The notes beneath the pieces are model-generated. The model was given only the letters and a program-made list of their open reading frames with translations. It ran no database searches and was not told the origin of the DNA. The position numbers and the translations under genes were made by a program. This document shows positions 11,680 to 23,335 of a stretch of 64,000 nucleotides of DNA, piece by piece. The DNA is from Liriodendron chinense (lineage: Eukaryota > Streptophyta > Magnoliopsida > Magnoliales > Magnoliaceae), in contig ML058460.1 of NCBI GenBank assembly GCA_003013855.2, forward strand, positions 310,001-374,000, written 5' to 3'. Positions within the stretch are counted from its first letter, which is position 1, and each line of letters opens with the position of its first letter.

Positions 11680-12499
11680 ATCTAACGCCTGTTTTACCGA
11701 GTCCTGAGAAAGACATTATTGTCATTTGGGAGTCAATTCAAAACCAATTTTAGTCCATCACTCCCATTCTTTTCACACAATGCATCAAGCCTCTACATTG
11801 AGACGTGGGTCCCATCATGGAGATCTCCAGCTGTTGAAATCATGCCGGTTCTATCATCTGGCAGGCCACATACGTTCATTCAATCAGACCATCAACATAT
11901 CTGATCTAAACAGTCCGTTGGTTTTATACAGGGTGGTCCACTTCATGATTAGACTGGCTTGATTTTTGCACATGGTGATCTTCATGCTGCGTCCCACCTT
12001 TTCCACGGATTGGATTTCCTATACAAATGACATTTTAGCTTGTAAGACGATTTGAATGTTAAGCTGACGTACAACCGTTTCTAGGTGATCCTTGTCTCCA
12101 ATCCATGTTGTCGAGCTGATAATTTGACCCTCGTATGGAATTTGGAGTCGTTCTATTACAACGACCATCTTTATGCGACACTATTCTGTTGCGTTTGTTC
12201 TTTATTAGTTACAAATCCACGTCCATGCAGACCATCCAATTAAAGGTCATCTAAGAAAAAAAAAAGTCAGTGGTCCACATTCAATGTTAATTTGGGACAT
12301 AGGCTACAGTGGTCCCCAGTATTTGGACGGTTTGGACGGTTTGGATTGGGTGCATGGTATCCACGTGTATGATTGTTGAGCGCATGCGGATGACTCTAAT
12401 GCTCTGCCAGTTTTCCTGGTTAGGTGTACCGGAAAAGAGTTGGTGGTGGGACCCACTTGGGCAATGAAAGCATTAGCAACCCAGTAGTGGGCTTGGGTA

Positions 12500-13397
12500 G
12501 GGATTTCTAATGCAATAGCCCTGAGGTATGGCTATTTTTACTAAAAGTTCAATTTTTTGTCCAACTCATCTTTTTTGACCTTTTGATAAGAAATTGAAAA
12601 TTTTACAATGGAGAATGCCCCTTTGATGACCATGTGATCAGGGGGATCCACCGTGCCCCAGGAGGTAGGGCTCTCAATGGGTCGGATCTGGATTGGATCC
12701 AGTTGGATCTAGCTCCAAGTCTGAATATCTTAGACGAATTCAGATCCAACTCAGATCCAAAATGTGAAATCCATATCCGATCTATTTATAAATAGTTAGA
12801 TCCATTTTCGATCCAAAATCCATATAACCATCGAATTCGATGGATTCAAGTTGGATCCAAGTTCGAATCCACCTTACTACAAATCTAAAAAAATATATAA
12901 TATAATATAGTTAATTTAGTAGAAAAATGATGCAAATCTCACTGTTTATTGTGATATGGTCAACCTGAGAGTGGCATTTTGAGACATGGCCTAAAATAAT
13001 TTGAAAAATGGATGGCCAACATGAATAAACATATAAAGTAATTTGACAATGAGTCAGATCGGGATTGGGTTCGAATCAAATTTGAATATGTTCCAAATTT
13101 GGTTCATTTAAGTAATTAAACTTATTTTAAGATTCAAATATGGTCCATTCAAATAATTGGACCTATTTTAAGATCCAAATCTACATTATACGGATTCAAA
13201 GCGAATCGGATCTTGGATTTGACCCGCTCTATTGAGAGCCCAACCAAGGGGATCTATAATGCCCAGGGGAGAATCGGTGGGCATTTTCGATCATAAATTT
13301 TCAATTTCTCATCAAAAGGCTAAAAAAGATGAACTAGATAATAAATTAAATTTTTAGTAAAAATAGCCACACCTCAAGGCTATTACAGTAAAATCCC
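12500..13397. mobile_element. Mutator-like foldback element with a nested hAT MITE, specific to copy A
   Basis: Left 'gggatttctaatgcaatagcc' plus 'tatggctatttttactaaaa' is mirrored on the right by 'tttttagtaaaaatagccac' plus 'ggctattacagtaaaatccc'. Flanks 'gcttgggta' and 'gcgtggta' both resemble the undisturbed site 'gcgcgggta' in copy B (19,788-19,796), suggesting a 9 bp target duplication. A second element (12,666-13,243) has inserted inside it. Confidence 0.8.
12666..13243. mobile_element. hAT-like MITE nested in the 12.5 kb element
   Basis: Ends TAGGGCTCTCAATGG and ATTGAGAGCCCAA. Flanking octamers 'ccaggagg' and 'ccaagggg' match at 6 of 8. Same family as the 11,106 element, whose interior it largely mirrors in inverted orientation (compare 'aatataatatagttaatttag' here with 'ctaaattaaatatattatat' there). 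Confidence 0.82.
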
Positions 13398-13446
13398 GCG
13401 TGGTACTGCAAGACAAGTTAGGGACGGACGGTCCAGTCAAGGAATA

Positions 13447-13867
13447 TGTGGGACCCACCGTGATGTATATGTTTCATCCACACCGTCCATCCATTTTGAC
13501 ATATTATTTTAGAGCATTAGCCAAAAAAGGAGGTAGATTGAAGGCTTGAGTGGACTACACTACAAGAAGCAGTGAGGATTGAAAGTTTACAATTGACAAC
13601 TTCTGAGGGCACAGAAGTTTTGGATCAAGATGATATTTGTGTTTGATTTTCATCATGCTACTTGTAACCTTATGAACAGGTTGGATGGCAAATAAACATC
13701 ACAATGGACCTTATGAAGTTTTCAATGGTAGGAATTCAATCCCACTGCTTCCTATGGTGGGGTTAACTTGATCGTTCAATCTGTCATCTTTTTCGGCTCA
13801 TGAAATAAAATGGTCGGTCAAAGTGGATGGACGGTGTGATAAAACATATACATTATGGGGGCCCACA
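13447..13867. mobile_element. Foldback MITE (copy A)
   Basis: Left GGGACCCACCGTGATGTATA and right 'tatacattatgggggcccaca' are inverted repeats; the loop has 'gatcaagatgatatttgtgt'. The orthologous copy in B is at 20,019-20,405. Confidence 0.8.
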
Positions 13868-14480
13868 AATCGCTTGACAGTACCGTCCGTCTCTAGCTAA
13901 TTCAATCCGCGTACAACCCAGTACTTTGGTCGGTACTTCGCCCATTTAAAAAACGAGCTTCAAAGTACGTCCGATGGACGGTGGGAGATTAGGAGACTCT
14001 CGGGTGGACTTGGTTCACGCACCAACCAATAACGAGAAGGAGACTATTAGCTGGAGGGGTAGTAAATCGTGTGGTGATGGAGACAATCATTCCTCCTTAA
14101 GGCCACCTAATGGACGGCTACAAGGATCCATCATTGTAGTTTTTGGGCCACGACTCAGGGAAGAATTCAGACCATCAAGATGGATGTGTCTATGCATCCT
14201 ACCTGGCCAGAGCATGTTCCTGTCCAATGCGGATTGCCATGGCTGGAAATTAAGTGGGGCCACCATGATGTTTGTGAGAAGTCCATGCTGTTAGTTCCAC
14301 CAGCTCATGCTAGGACATGAGCCCAGAAATGAGGCAGATCTAAAACTGTGGATCCTTGTAGCCGTCCATTAGTTGGCCATCAGATATTGTAGAGGAATCA
14401 TTCTCTCCATCACCACACAATTTACTCCCTCTTCAGTGTATATCAATCTCCCACCGTCCATTGAATGGTGACCATGGACG
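13868..14480. other. Single-copy-like filler shared by copies A and B
   Basis: No gene recognised. Open frames here are short (about 100 codons or less) and differ between the copies, so they are not conserved coding sequence. The B counterpart is 20,406-21,240. Confidence 0.5.
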
Positions 14481-15010
14481 CGGTTTGGCTAGTGACGCGG
14501 CCACTAGCCAGGTGGCTAGTGGTTGGGCCTCTATAGCCCCACCATGATTTATGCGTTTTATCCATGCTGTCCATCCATTTTTTTCCAGATCATTTTACAG
14601 CTTGAACCCAAAAAATGTGGGGATCTAAATCTCAGGTGGACCACACCATAGGAAAACGGTAGTTATTGAATGTCCACCATTAAAAGCCTCTTTGGGCCCA
14701 CTGTAATGTTTACTTGATGACCAACCTGTTGATTGAGTCATACAGACTTGGACGAAGGGAAAAAATAAATATAAGCTTAATCCAAAACTTTTGTAGTCCC
14801 AATAAGTTTTCAATGGTGGTTGTTCAATAAATACTGATTCCTGTGATTGTGGTCCACTTGAGAATTGGATCTAATCGTATCATAAAATGATCTGAAAAAA
14901 ATGGATGGACGGCATGGATGAAACACATACATCATGGTGGGGCCCACAGATCACCGACCAGGCGACCACTGGCCATTTGGGAGTGGCAGGATCACCAGAC
15001 AAACGCGTCC
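14480..15010. mobile_element. Foldback MITE with extended inverted repeats (copy A)
   Basis: Core 'gccccaccatgatttatgcg' mirrors 'cacatacatcatggtggggc'. Outside it, 'gccactagcc...ctagtgg' on the left mirrors 'cgaccactggcc' on the right. The B counterpart is about 21,246-21,765. Confidence 0.7.
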
Positions 15011-15095
15011 GGCGACCACGGCACCGTACGTACAACGAAGTGCTTGAACAACATGCCTAATGTTAGCGAATCTGAAGCGCATATTTAAAACGAGC

Positions 15096-15560
15096 GCGGT
15101 TTCGGTGGATCCCTAACTGTGGGGCCCACTTTAATGGATATTACTTAAATCTACACTTTACAACCATTTTGAAATCTCATTTTAGGGCATTATACTAAAA
15201 ACGAAGAAGATCCAAATTTTACATGGACCACACCCCAGAAGCAGTCCTAATTGAATCCCCACCATTAAACGTTTCATGGGTCCACAGAAATGTTTATTTT
15301 CCATCCAACCTGTTGATAAGGTCACAATGACTTGTATGAATGTACCACACAAATATCAGCTTGATCTGAAATTATTGTGGCCCACAAGAAATTTTAATGC
15401 TAAATTACCACGGTTTCATTTACTACGGTCCAGCTGAGATTTGGATCTGCTTCATTTTTTAAATCTTATCCTAAAATGAGTTTTCAAAATGGATGGACGG
15501 CGTGGATATAAGGAAAATATATCAAGTTGGGCCCCACAGTCAGGGATCCACCGAAGCCGC
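15096..15560. mobile_element. Foldback MITE, GGTGGATCCCT ends, copy A only
   Basis: Left GCGGTTTCGGTGGATCCC mirrors right GGGATCCACCGAAGCCGC. Copy B reads 'catatttaaaacgagtg' and 'tactgggttgc' close together with no element. The same ends recur on the short element at 44,089-44,302. Confidence 0.85.
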
Positions 15561-15598
15561 ACCCATTGAAAACGGGTGAGTACTGGGTTGCTAAAGTG

Positions 15599-16017
15599 GG
15601 GCGCGGATTCCCTGCGAAAGCCTTGTACAGAAAGTTCCTGCACTGGGAACCAAAGTGGGGCCCACAGTGATGTTTTTTGATAAATCCACCCCGTCCATCC
15701 TTTTTGGGAGCTCATTTTAGGACATGAGAACAAAAATGAACCGGATCCAACATCAAGTCTGCCGAAAACGTGAGGATTGAACGTCCACAGTTGAAATATT
15801 TGTGGAGCCACAGGAGTTTCGAATCAGGATAATATTTGTGTTTCCATTTCATCCCAGTAGTAGTGACGTTATGAACGGTATGGATGTCATATAAACATCA
15901 CTGTAGGCCCAGGGAGGTTTCAACGGTAGTAATTTACCTACCCACCCTTTTCCTTTAGTGAGGCCCACTTGGTTCCCAGAACTCCCTGCGCAAGGCTTTC
16001 GCGGGAAATCCGCGCCC
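15599..16017. mobile_element. Foldback MITE with perfect 9 bp target duplication, copy A only
   Basis: Ends GGCGCGGATT and AATCCGCGCCC. Direct repeats 'gctaaagtg' flank it (15,590-15,598 and 16,018-16,026). Copy B has the uninterrupted site 'ttgctaaagtgggtccc' (21,891-21,907). The duplication is 8 or 9 bp depending on how one boundary G is assigned; 9 bp would indicate a Mutator-like family. Confidence 0.9.
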
Positions 16018-16579
16018 GCTAAAGTGGTCCCATCTAAAATGCGCCACCAATATTCTTCGTCCGGCTGACCAGCAAAACTGTCAGAGCATTTTAGAGTCAT
16101 ACGCATGCACTCAACAATCATACACGTGGATTACATGTACGTAATCTAAACCGTCCAAATAATGGGGACCAGCGTAGCTTATCTCCCAATCAAATCCTGC
16201 TATGATGGGGTCACTGCCTTCTTCCGTGGTGGCAGGGTCACCACACAATCCGTGTCCAGTTCATGAACCAAGGAAATGGTCTGGCCTTGCTCTAACCCAG
16301 GCCCACCAGCCAAGTAGGGAACCCATGCAACGAAAGCTCTGTGAGGCCCACCATGATGCGTGTGTGGACATCCATTCATCCATCATATGCTCCATCTCAT
16401 GACAGTACCGCAGCAAGAAATGATGGACAGAGCCGATGTCACACAAACAGCAAGGTGGGTCCCACAGCCTTCTTGTTGTGGGCTCCCTGCACCCAACTGT
16501 TGTAGTAAATTCGTGTACCTCAGGCCAGGTACAACCCATTGCACTTGAGGCTTAGCCCAGCCAAAATACGACCCAATGG

Positions 16580-16862
16580 GCCCTTATCTCTGTGGGGCCA
16601 TCATGGCATATAATTTGCATCCACTTAGCCCCAGAGGAAGATCCAAAACTAAGTGGACCATTACACTGGAAACAGCGGGTATTGAACACCTGTCATTAAA
16701 ATTTTCTTTGGACAAAGAAGATTTAGATTTAAGCTGATATTCGTATTTTTTAATCACATCATGAACGGGTTGGATGGCTTATAAAATATTATTGTGGGCC
16801 CATTAAGGTTTTAACGGTGGGCATCTTTATCCCCATTGTTTCCTGCGTTTGGTCCGCTTTTG
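16580..16862. mobile_element. Truncated foldback MITE (copy A)
   Basis: Starts 'ctctgtggggccatcatgg', keeps the loop and the inverse block 'cattgtttcctgcg', but lacks the right terminal repeat. The B counterpart (22,494-22,775) is also truncated, so the deletion predates the duplication. Confidence 0.65.
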
Positions 16863-16865
16863 GCC

Positions 16866-17312
16866 CCCCACTTAGTACTATCGTGATGTTATTTTTATAT
16901 ATCTATGCCTTCTATCTGTTTTCTCATATTATTTTAGGATATGATCCAAAACCTTAAGAAGCTCCAAATCTCAGGTGGACCATTCCACAAGAAAGAGTGA
17001 TTAATAACCATTAAAAACGTTTTGTGGGCCACAAAAGTTTTGGATCAATTTAATATTTATATTTTCCCTTCATCAAGGCCTTATTGACATTATCAAGAGC
17101 TTTGATTGCAAATAAACATTACAAAAACCTTACCATGGGCTCTTTGGAATTGTTAATGGTGCGGCACTCAATCACACTGTTTCCAGTGGTATGGTCCACT
17201 TGAGATTTGGATCTACATAATTTTTGGAACCTTATCCTAAAATGGGCTGTATAAACGGATGGACGGAGTGGATATACAAAATATCATCCATGTGTGCCAT
17301 ACGGTAGGGGTA
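16866..17312. mobile_element. Foldback MITE, copy A only
   Basis: Diverged left end ('cacttagtactatcgtgatg') and right end ('acaaaatatcatccatgtgt'), with well-kept internal inverted blocks ('ctcaggtggaccattccaca' and 'agtggtatggtccacttgag'). Absent at the matching place in copy B. Confidence 0.7.
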
Positions 17313-17356
17313 ACACCCACTCGCGCCCGGGTGTTGAAGGCACAGAAAAATTCAGT

Positions 17357-17612
17357 GCTATCTATTCTCATTGATCCACGTCAGCTTACATAAAAAGTCA
17401 ACTTTCCTTCTCAAGGGAAAACATAAATATAAACTTGATTCAAAACTTTTGCAGCCATAGTAAATTTTTAATAGCAGGTGTTCAGCCACCCCTGTTTCCT
17501 TATGGTGTGTTCCACCTGACATTTGGATGGATCTCCATCGTTTTTGGCTCACGCAGAAAAATAAATGGACGGCGCTGACAAAACGCATACATAATGGTGG
17601 GCCCGGACGCAG
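17357..17612. mobile_element. Foldback MITE, right half (copy A)
   Basis: From 'agggaaaacataaatataaa' to 'aatggtgggccc'. The left half is missing here but present in copy B (22,868-23,226). Confidence 0.65.
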
Positions 17613-17774
17613 ATTGCCTGCGAATCTCCTGCGCTGGATGGTCAGAATTAAAGTGGTCAGACGTCCAAGTCCACGGCTACAATACGGTATTTAAGAATGT
17701 CCAATCAGGATGGTTGGGGCTCTGAAACATTCAAATACTTTGGACGGTTTGGATTTCTTATAGCATGATACCCT

Positions 17775-18317
17775 GCAGGGAATTTCCGGACAAGGATTGC
17801 GTGGTGAACCCAACATCATGGAGCTAGATGATGTAAGGACTCTGCGGGCCCACTGTGATGTATGTGTTTCATCCACGCCGTCCATCTGTTTTACCAGCTT
17901 ATTTTTGGGCATGACCCAAAATTGAAGCATATTCAAAGCTCAGGTGGACCACACACCACAGAAAACATGGGAAAATGAAGTCCACTGTTGAAAAATTCCT
18001 AGGGCTTACAGTGATGTTTATTTGTCATCCAATCGGTTCATAAGGTCACACAGATCTGGATGAAGAAAAAAACAAATATCAGCTTGATCCAAAACTTCTG
18101 TGGCCCCCAAAGAAGTTTTCAACGGTGGTCGTTCAATCCCCACAACACTTGAACTTTGGATATGCTTCAATTTTAAGATCGTGCCCTAAAATGATCTGAA
18201 AGACTGATGGACGGCGTTGATAAAACACATACACCTCGGTGGACCCCACAGAGTCCTTACACCCCGTAGCTATTCGGTGTTGGATTCACCACGAAATCCG
18301 CGTCCCGGAATTTCGCG
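17775..18317. mobile_element. Foldback MITE (copy B counterpart of 10,433)
   Basis: Same ends and outer inverted repeats as the A copy. A stretch of the right arm after 'gttcaatccccaca' is deleted relative to A. Confidence 0.8.
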
Positions 18318-18460
18318 ATGGAGCGAGTTTCTCATGTATTAACTTTTCAAGTCAAAGAACTGAAGCTGACTTTTGGACTGTTTCTCATCTTTTGACTTCC
18401 GACCAGTTCACCCTTGAATGACCATTTTACCCTTGCAATCGGTGAGTCCCAGTTGGACTA

Positions 18461-18936
18461 GCATAGGGGGTGGTTTCAAATCTCTGTGGTCCTCACCATG
18501 ATATATTTGTTTTATCCACGCCGCCCATCCATTTATCCATCTGATTTTAATGTAATATACCAAAAATGATACAAATATTGATCTCAGGTGGACCACACCA
18601 CAGGAAAACAGTGAGGATTGAATGTCTACCATTAAACTCTTCCTAGGGCGTACTGTAATGTTTATTTTCCATCCAACATGTTGATAAGGTCAAATATATC
18701 TAGATGAAGGGAAAAAACAAATATTAGCTTCATACTAAATTTCTGTGGCCCCAAAAAATTTTCAACAGTGGACGTTTAATCCTCACTGTTTTCCTTTGGT
18801 GTGGTCCACCTGAGATTTGCATCTGTCTGATTTTTGAAATGATTCCTTAAAATCGGACGGATAAATGGATGGACGGCATGGATAAAATAAATATATCATA
18901 ATGGAGCCCACGGAAATTTGAAACCACCCCTTATGC
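18461..18936. mobile_element. Foldback MITE, copy B only
   Basis: Left GCATAGGGGGTGGTTTCAAA mirrors right 'tttgaaaccaccccttatgc'. The internal blocks are typical of the family. The corresponding place in copy A is instead near the hAT insertion at 11,106. No clear target duplication. Confidence 0.8.
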
Positions 18937-20018
18937 CGATCCGCGACCGTTGTTAGCCATCCAAAGCCGGTTTTACGAAGTCCTGCGAATGTCATTTTTA
19001 TCATTTAGGGGTCGATTCAAAACCAATTTTAGTCCATCACTCCCATCCCTTTCACACAACCCATCAAGTCTCTGCAGGACGTTGAGATGTGGGTCCCATC
19101 ATTGAGATCTCCAGGCGTTGAAATCATGGCGGTTTTATCATCCGGCAGTCCACATACGTTCATTCAATCAGACCATCAATATATCTGATCTAAACGGTCC
19201 GTTGGATTCATACAGGGTGGTCCACATCATGATTAGACCGACCTGATTTTTTCACGTGGTGATCTTCATGCTGCGGCCCACCTTTTCCACGGATTGGATT
19301 TCCTACACAAATGATATTTTAGCGTGTAAGACGATTTGTATGTTAAGCTGACCTACAACCGTTTCTAGGTGATCCTTCGTCCATGATCCATGTTCTCGAG
19401 TTGATAATTTGACCCTCGTATGGAAGTTGGACTCGTTCTATTACAACGACCATCTTTCTGCCGCACTAGTCTATTGCGTTTGCTTTTATTAGTTACAAAT
19501 CCACGTTTATCCAGACCATCCAATTAATGGCCATCTAAGGAAAAAAAAAAAGTCAGTGGTTCACGTTCAATGTTAATTTGGAACATAAGCTACGGTGGTC
19601 CCCAGTATTTGGACGGTTTGGATTAGGTGCATGGTATCCACGTGTATGATTGTTGAGTGCATGCGTACGACACTAATGGTCTGCCAGTTTTGCTGGTTAG
19701 GTGGACGGGAAAAGAGTTGGTGGAGCATTTAGATGGGACCCACTTTGGAAATGAAAGCATTAGCAATCCAGTAGAGGGCGCGGGTACTGCCCTTACGAGG
19801 ACCGAGCTAGGAACGGACGGGCTTGGATTAGGTACTAATCAATCAGGACGCAGCAGGAAAAGAGATGGGTACCGCGTGATGCAGTGGGCCCTGCACCTCG
19901 AGTCTAATGTAGCTGTGAGACCTGTCACATCTAATCAATATTGAGGTGTTAGGCCTACATGTACGGTCATCTCCTCCTGGGGGTACTACGTGATCCAAGC
20001 CTGGGACAAATGGTCTAT

Positions 20019-20405
20019 GTGGGACTTACCATTATGTATATGTTTTATCCACGCTTTCCATCCATTTTTACAGGTTATTTTAGTACATGAGTCAAAAAAA
20101 AAGAATGAGGCCGAAGGCTTAAGTAGAGTACACTTCAAGAAGCAGTGGGAATTGAAAGCTTACAATTGAAAACTTACGGGGCCATAGAAGTTTTGGACAA
20201 GCTGATATTTGTGCTTGATTTTCATCCTGATACTTGTGAACTTATGAACAGATTGGATGGCAAAAAAACATCATGGTAGGTCATAGGAAGTTTTCAATGG
20301 TAGGAATTCAATCCCACTGCTTCCTATGGTGGGGTCCACTTGAGCCTTCAATACATGAAATAAAATGATCTGTCAAAGTGGATGGAAGGTGTGATAAGGC
20401 CCACA
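20019..20405. mobile_element. Foldback MITE (copy B counterpart of 13,447)
   Basis: Left 'gtgggacttaccattatgta'. The right arm ends at 'ggtgtgataaggcccacaaa', missing the last 15-20 bases present in copy A. Confidence 0.75.
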
Positions 20406-21018
20406 AATCCCCAGACAGTACCGTCCGTTTCTAGCTATTCCAATCCGCGCACAATCCAGTACGTTGGTCGGTACTTGAAACCATTTTAAACACGCGCTTC
20501 AAAGTCGCTCTAAAAAGAAATTGGGTAGGTTGTTCCAGAAATTAGACGGGCCACTTTGGTGTACGTACGATGGACGGTGGGAGATTAGGTTCACACCAAC
20601 TCATAACGAGATGGAGACTGCTAACTGGAGAGGTAGTAAATCGTGTGGTGATGGAGACAATCATTCCTCCTTAAGGCCACCTAATGGACAGCTACGAGGA
20701 TCCATCATTGTAGTTTTTGGGCCATGACTAAGTGAAGAATTCAGACCATCTACTATCTAGATGTGTCCATGTATCCTGGCCTACCTGGCCAGAGCATGTC
20801 CCTGTCCAATGCGGATTGCCATGGCGGGAAGTTAAGTGGGGCCACCATGATGTTTGTGAGAAACCTATGTTATTGGTTCCTTGTAGTCAGAAATGAGCCC
20901 AGAAATGAGGGAGATCTAAAACTGATGGATCCTTGTAGCCATCCATTAGTTGGGCATCAGATATTGTAGAGTAATTATTGTCTCGATCACCACACAATTA
21001 AGCCCCTCTCTATTGTGT

Positions 21019-21195
21019 ACTAAGAAACTAAGATAGCCTCGTTTGAGCACCGAAGCCGAGGTCATTGTATCCATTCACACAGCAGGGTGGCTAACATTGT
21101 GATATGACTAACAGGGTGGGTAGGCGTATTAACAGTGGGTGGGTGTGTTAACTAACGACTAAAAGTAAGGAAAAAAAAAGAAAAAGCACACGCCG
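21019..21195 (+). mobile_element. SINE-like insertion, copy B only
   Basis: Shares 'agatagcctcg', 'gggtggctaacattgtgat' and 'actaacagggtgggt' with the better-preserved SINE at 30,869 and ends in an A-rich tail (21,170-21,185). The surrounding text 'attgtgta' and 'agtgtcta' matches copy A's uninterrupted 'cagtgtatatcaatctccc' (about 14,435). The tRNA-like head is degraded. Confidence 0.7.
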
Positions 21196-21245
21196 AAAGT
21201 GTCTATAAGTCTGCCACCGTCCATTGAATGGCGACCATGGATTCG

Positions 21246-21765
21246 GTTTGGCTGTTCTCTATAACTCTCCCTCGTTTTTTGGCTACTGTATGCGTTTTAT
21301 CCATGCTGTTCATCTATTCTTTCCATGTCATTTTATAGTTTGAACCCAAAAAATGAGGGGATCTAAATCTCAGGTGGACTACACCACAAGAAAAAAAATA
21401 GTGATTGAATGTCCACCACTAAAAACCTCTCACCGCCCATTGTAATGTTTGCTTGACATCCAACCTGTTGATTAGGTCATACAACTTGGATGAAGGGAAA
21501 AAACAAACATCAGCTTGATCCAAAACTTTTGTGGCCTCAAGAAGTTTTTAATGGTGGGTATTCAATCAATACTGTTTCCTGTGATTGTGGTCCACTTGAG
21601 ATTTGGATTTACCTTATTTTTAAGATCATACCATAAAATAATCTGAAAAATGGACGGACGGCATGGATGAAACACATACATCATGGTGGGCCCACAGATG
21701 ACCGACCAGGCGACCGCTGGCCATTTGCGAGTGGCAGGATCACTAGCCAAACGCGTCCGGCGACC
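21246..21765. mobile_element. Foldback MITE (copy B counterpart of 14,480)
   Basis: Right arm 'aacacatacatcatggtggg' and the outer 'cgaccaggcgaccgctggcc' are kept; the left core is diverged ('ttggctactgtatgcg'). Confidence 0.65.
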
Positions 21766-22493
21766 ACGGCACCCTACGTACAACGAAGTGGGCCCATCTT
21801 ATTTCTTGAACAACATGCCTAATGTTAGCGAATCTGAAGCGCATATTTAAAACGAGTGAAAATACAGACCAAAGTACTGGGTTGCTAAAGTGGGTCCCAT
21901 CTAAAATGCGCCACCAATTATTCTTCGTCCGGCTGACCAGCAAAACTGGCAGAGCATTTTAGAGTCATACGCAAGCACTGGCACAGCATTTTATAGTCAT
22001 ACGCAAGCACACAACGATCATACACGTGGATTACATGTACGTAATCCAAACCGTCCAAATACTGAGGACCACCGTAGCTTATGTCCCAATCAAATCCTGC
22101 TATGATCGGGTCACTACCTACTTCCGTGATGGCAGGGTCACCACACAATCCGTGTCCAGTTCATGAACCAAGGAAATGGTCCGTAACCCAGGCCCACCGG
22201 CCAAGTACTAAACCAAGTGGGCGGTAGGGAACCCATACAACGAAAAGCTCTGTGAGGCCCAACATGATGCGTGTGTGAACATCCATTCATTCATCATCTG
22301 CGCCATCTCATGATGGTACCGCAGCAAGAAATGATGGACAGAGCCGATGTCACACAAACAGCAAGGTGGGCCCCACAGCCTTCTTGTTGTGGTCTCTCTG
22401 CACCCAACTTTTGTAGTGAATTCGTGTCCCTCAGGCCAGGTACAACCCATTGCACTTGAGGCTTAGCCCCAGCCAAAATACGTCCCGACGGGC

Positions 22494-22775
22494 CCTGATC
22501 TCTGTGGGGTCACCATGACATATGATTTGCATCCACTGAGCCCCAGAGGAAGATCCAAAGCTAAGTAGACCACTACACTGGAAACAGTGGGTATTGAACA
22601 CCTATCATTAAAAATTTCTATGGACAGAAGTTTTGGATCAAGCTGATATTTGTCCAAGTAGGAATCACAGCATGAACGGGTTGGATGGCTTATAAAATAT
22701 TATTGTGGGCCCATTAAGGTTTCAACGGTGGGCATCTTTGTCCCCACTGTTTCCTACCGTTCGGTCCACTTCAGG
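22494..22775. mobile_element. Truncated foldback MITE (copy B)
   Basis: Starts 'atctctgtggggtcaccatg' and ends in the 'cactgtttcctacc' block; shares its right truncation with the copy A element at 16,580. Confidence 0.65.
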
Positions 22776-22867
22776 TTTAGATCTGCCTCAATGAGATGGC
22801 CAAACAAATTGATTCAGATTGCCAGGTCTATCACACCACGTACCGTGTGCAACTGAAAAAGTTCTCT

Positions 22868-23226
22868 GAGCCTGCCATGATGTATGTATTTTATCCACAC
22901 CGTTCATCCACTTTACCTCATGAGCCCAAAAATGAGATAGATGCAAATCCTATGTCGACCACACTACAGGAAAAAGTGGTAATTGAGCTCTCACCGTTAA
23001 AAACTTTCTAGAGCACACAGTAATGTTAGTTTTCCATCCAACCGGACGGGAAAACACAAATATAAACTTGATTCAAAACTTTTGCAGCCTCGGGAAGTTG
23101 TCCAATCACCACTGTTTCCTTATGTTGCTGTCCACCTGACATTTGGATCTCCGTCCTTTTTGGCTCACGCAAAAAAACAAATGGACGGAGCGGACAAAAC
23201 GAATACATCGTGGTGGGCCCACAGAG
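22868..23226. mobile_element. Foldback MITE (copy B)
   Basis: Left 'gagcctgccatgatgtatgt' and right 'cgaatacatcgtggtgggcc' are inverted repeats; part of the central loop is deleted. Confidence 0.75.
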
Positions 23227-23335
23227 CTCTTCCAATAGCACACGGCGTCCGTGCACTACACTACCCAATTCGAGTTGGACGGAGCGAATATAATGGTGGG
23301 CCCCACAGCCCGTATGCTGGCAATCCCCTTGCGGG

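Larger units (their letters stand above)
10281..17630 (+). repeat. Tandem segmental duplication, copy A
   Basis: The order of unique landmarks in this segment is repeated in copy B (17,632-23,230): 'ggatggtcagaattaaagtgg' (10,283/17,638), 'ccatcactcccatt' (11,756/19,036), 'gtttttgggcca' (14,141/20,716), 'gcgccaccaat' (16,040/21,908) and 'acaagaaatgatgg'-type text (16,420/22,330). Copy A is longer because it carries extra MITE insertions. The copies are diverged and clearly old. Neither contains a recognisable gene. Confidence 0.9.
17632..23230 (+). repeat. Tandem segmental duplication, copy B
   Basis: Direct neighbour of copy A in the same orientation. It lacks A's two hAT MITEs, the foldback elements at 15.1 kb, 15.6 kb and 16.87 kb, and the 12.5 kb outer element. 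It has its own insertions: a foldback element at 18,461 and a SINE-like insertion at about 21,020. Confidence 0.9.

Noticed and set aside
13974..20969. Similar open frames of about 70-106 codons in segment copies A and B
   Set aside because: Differences between copies include frame changes and there is no known domain; they are unlikely to be conserved genes.
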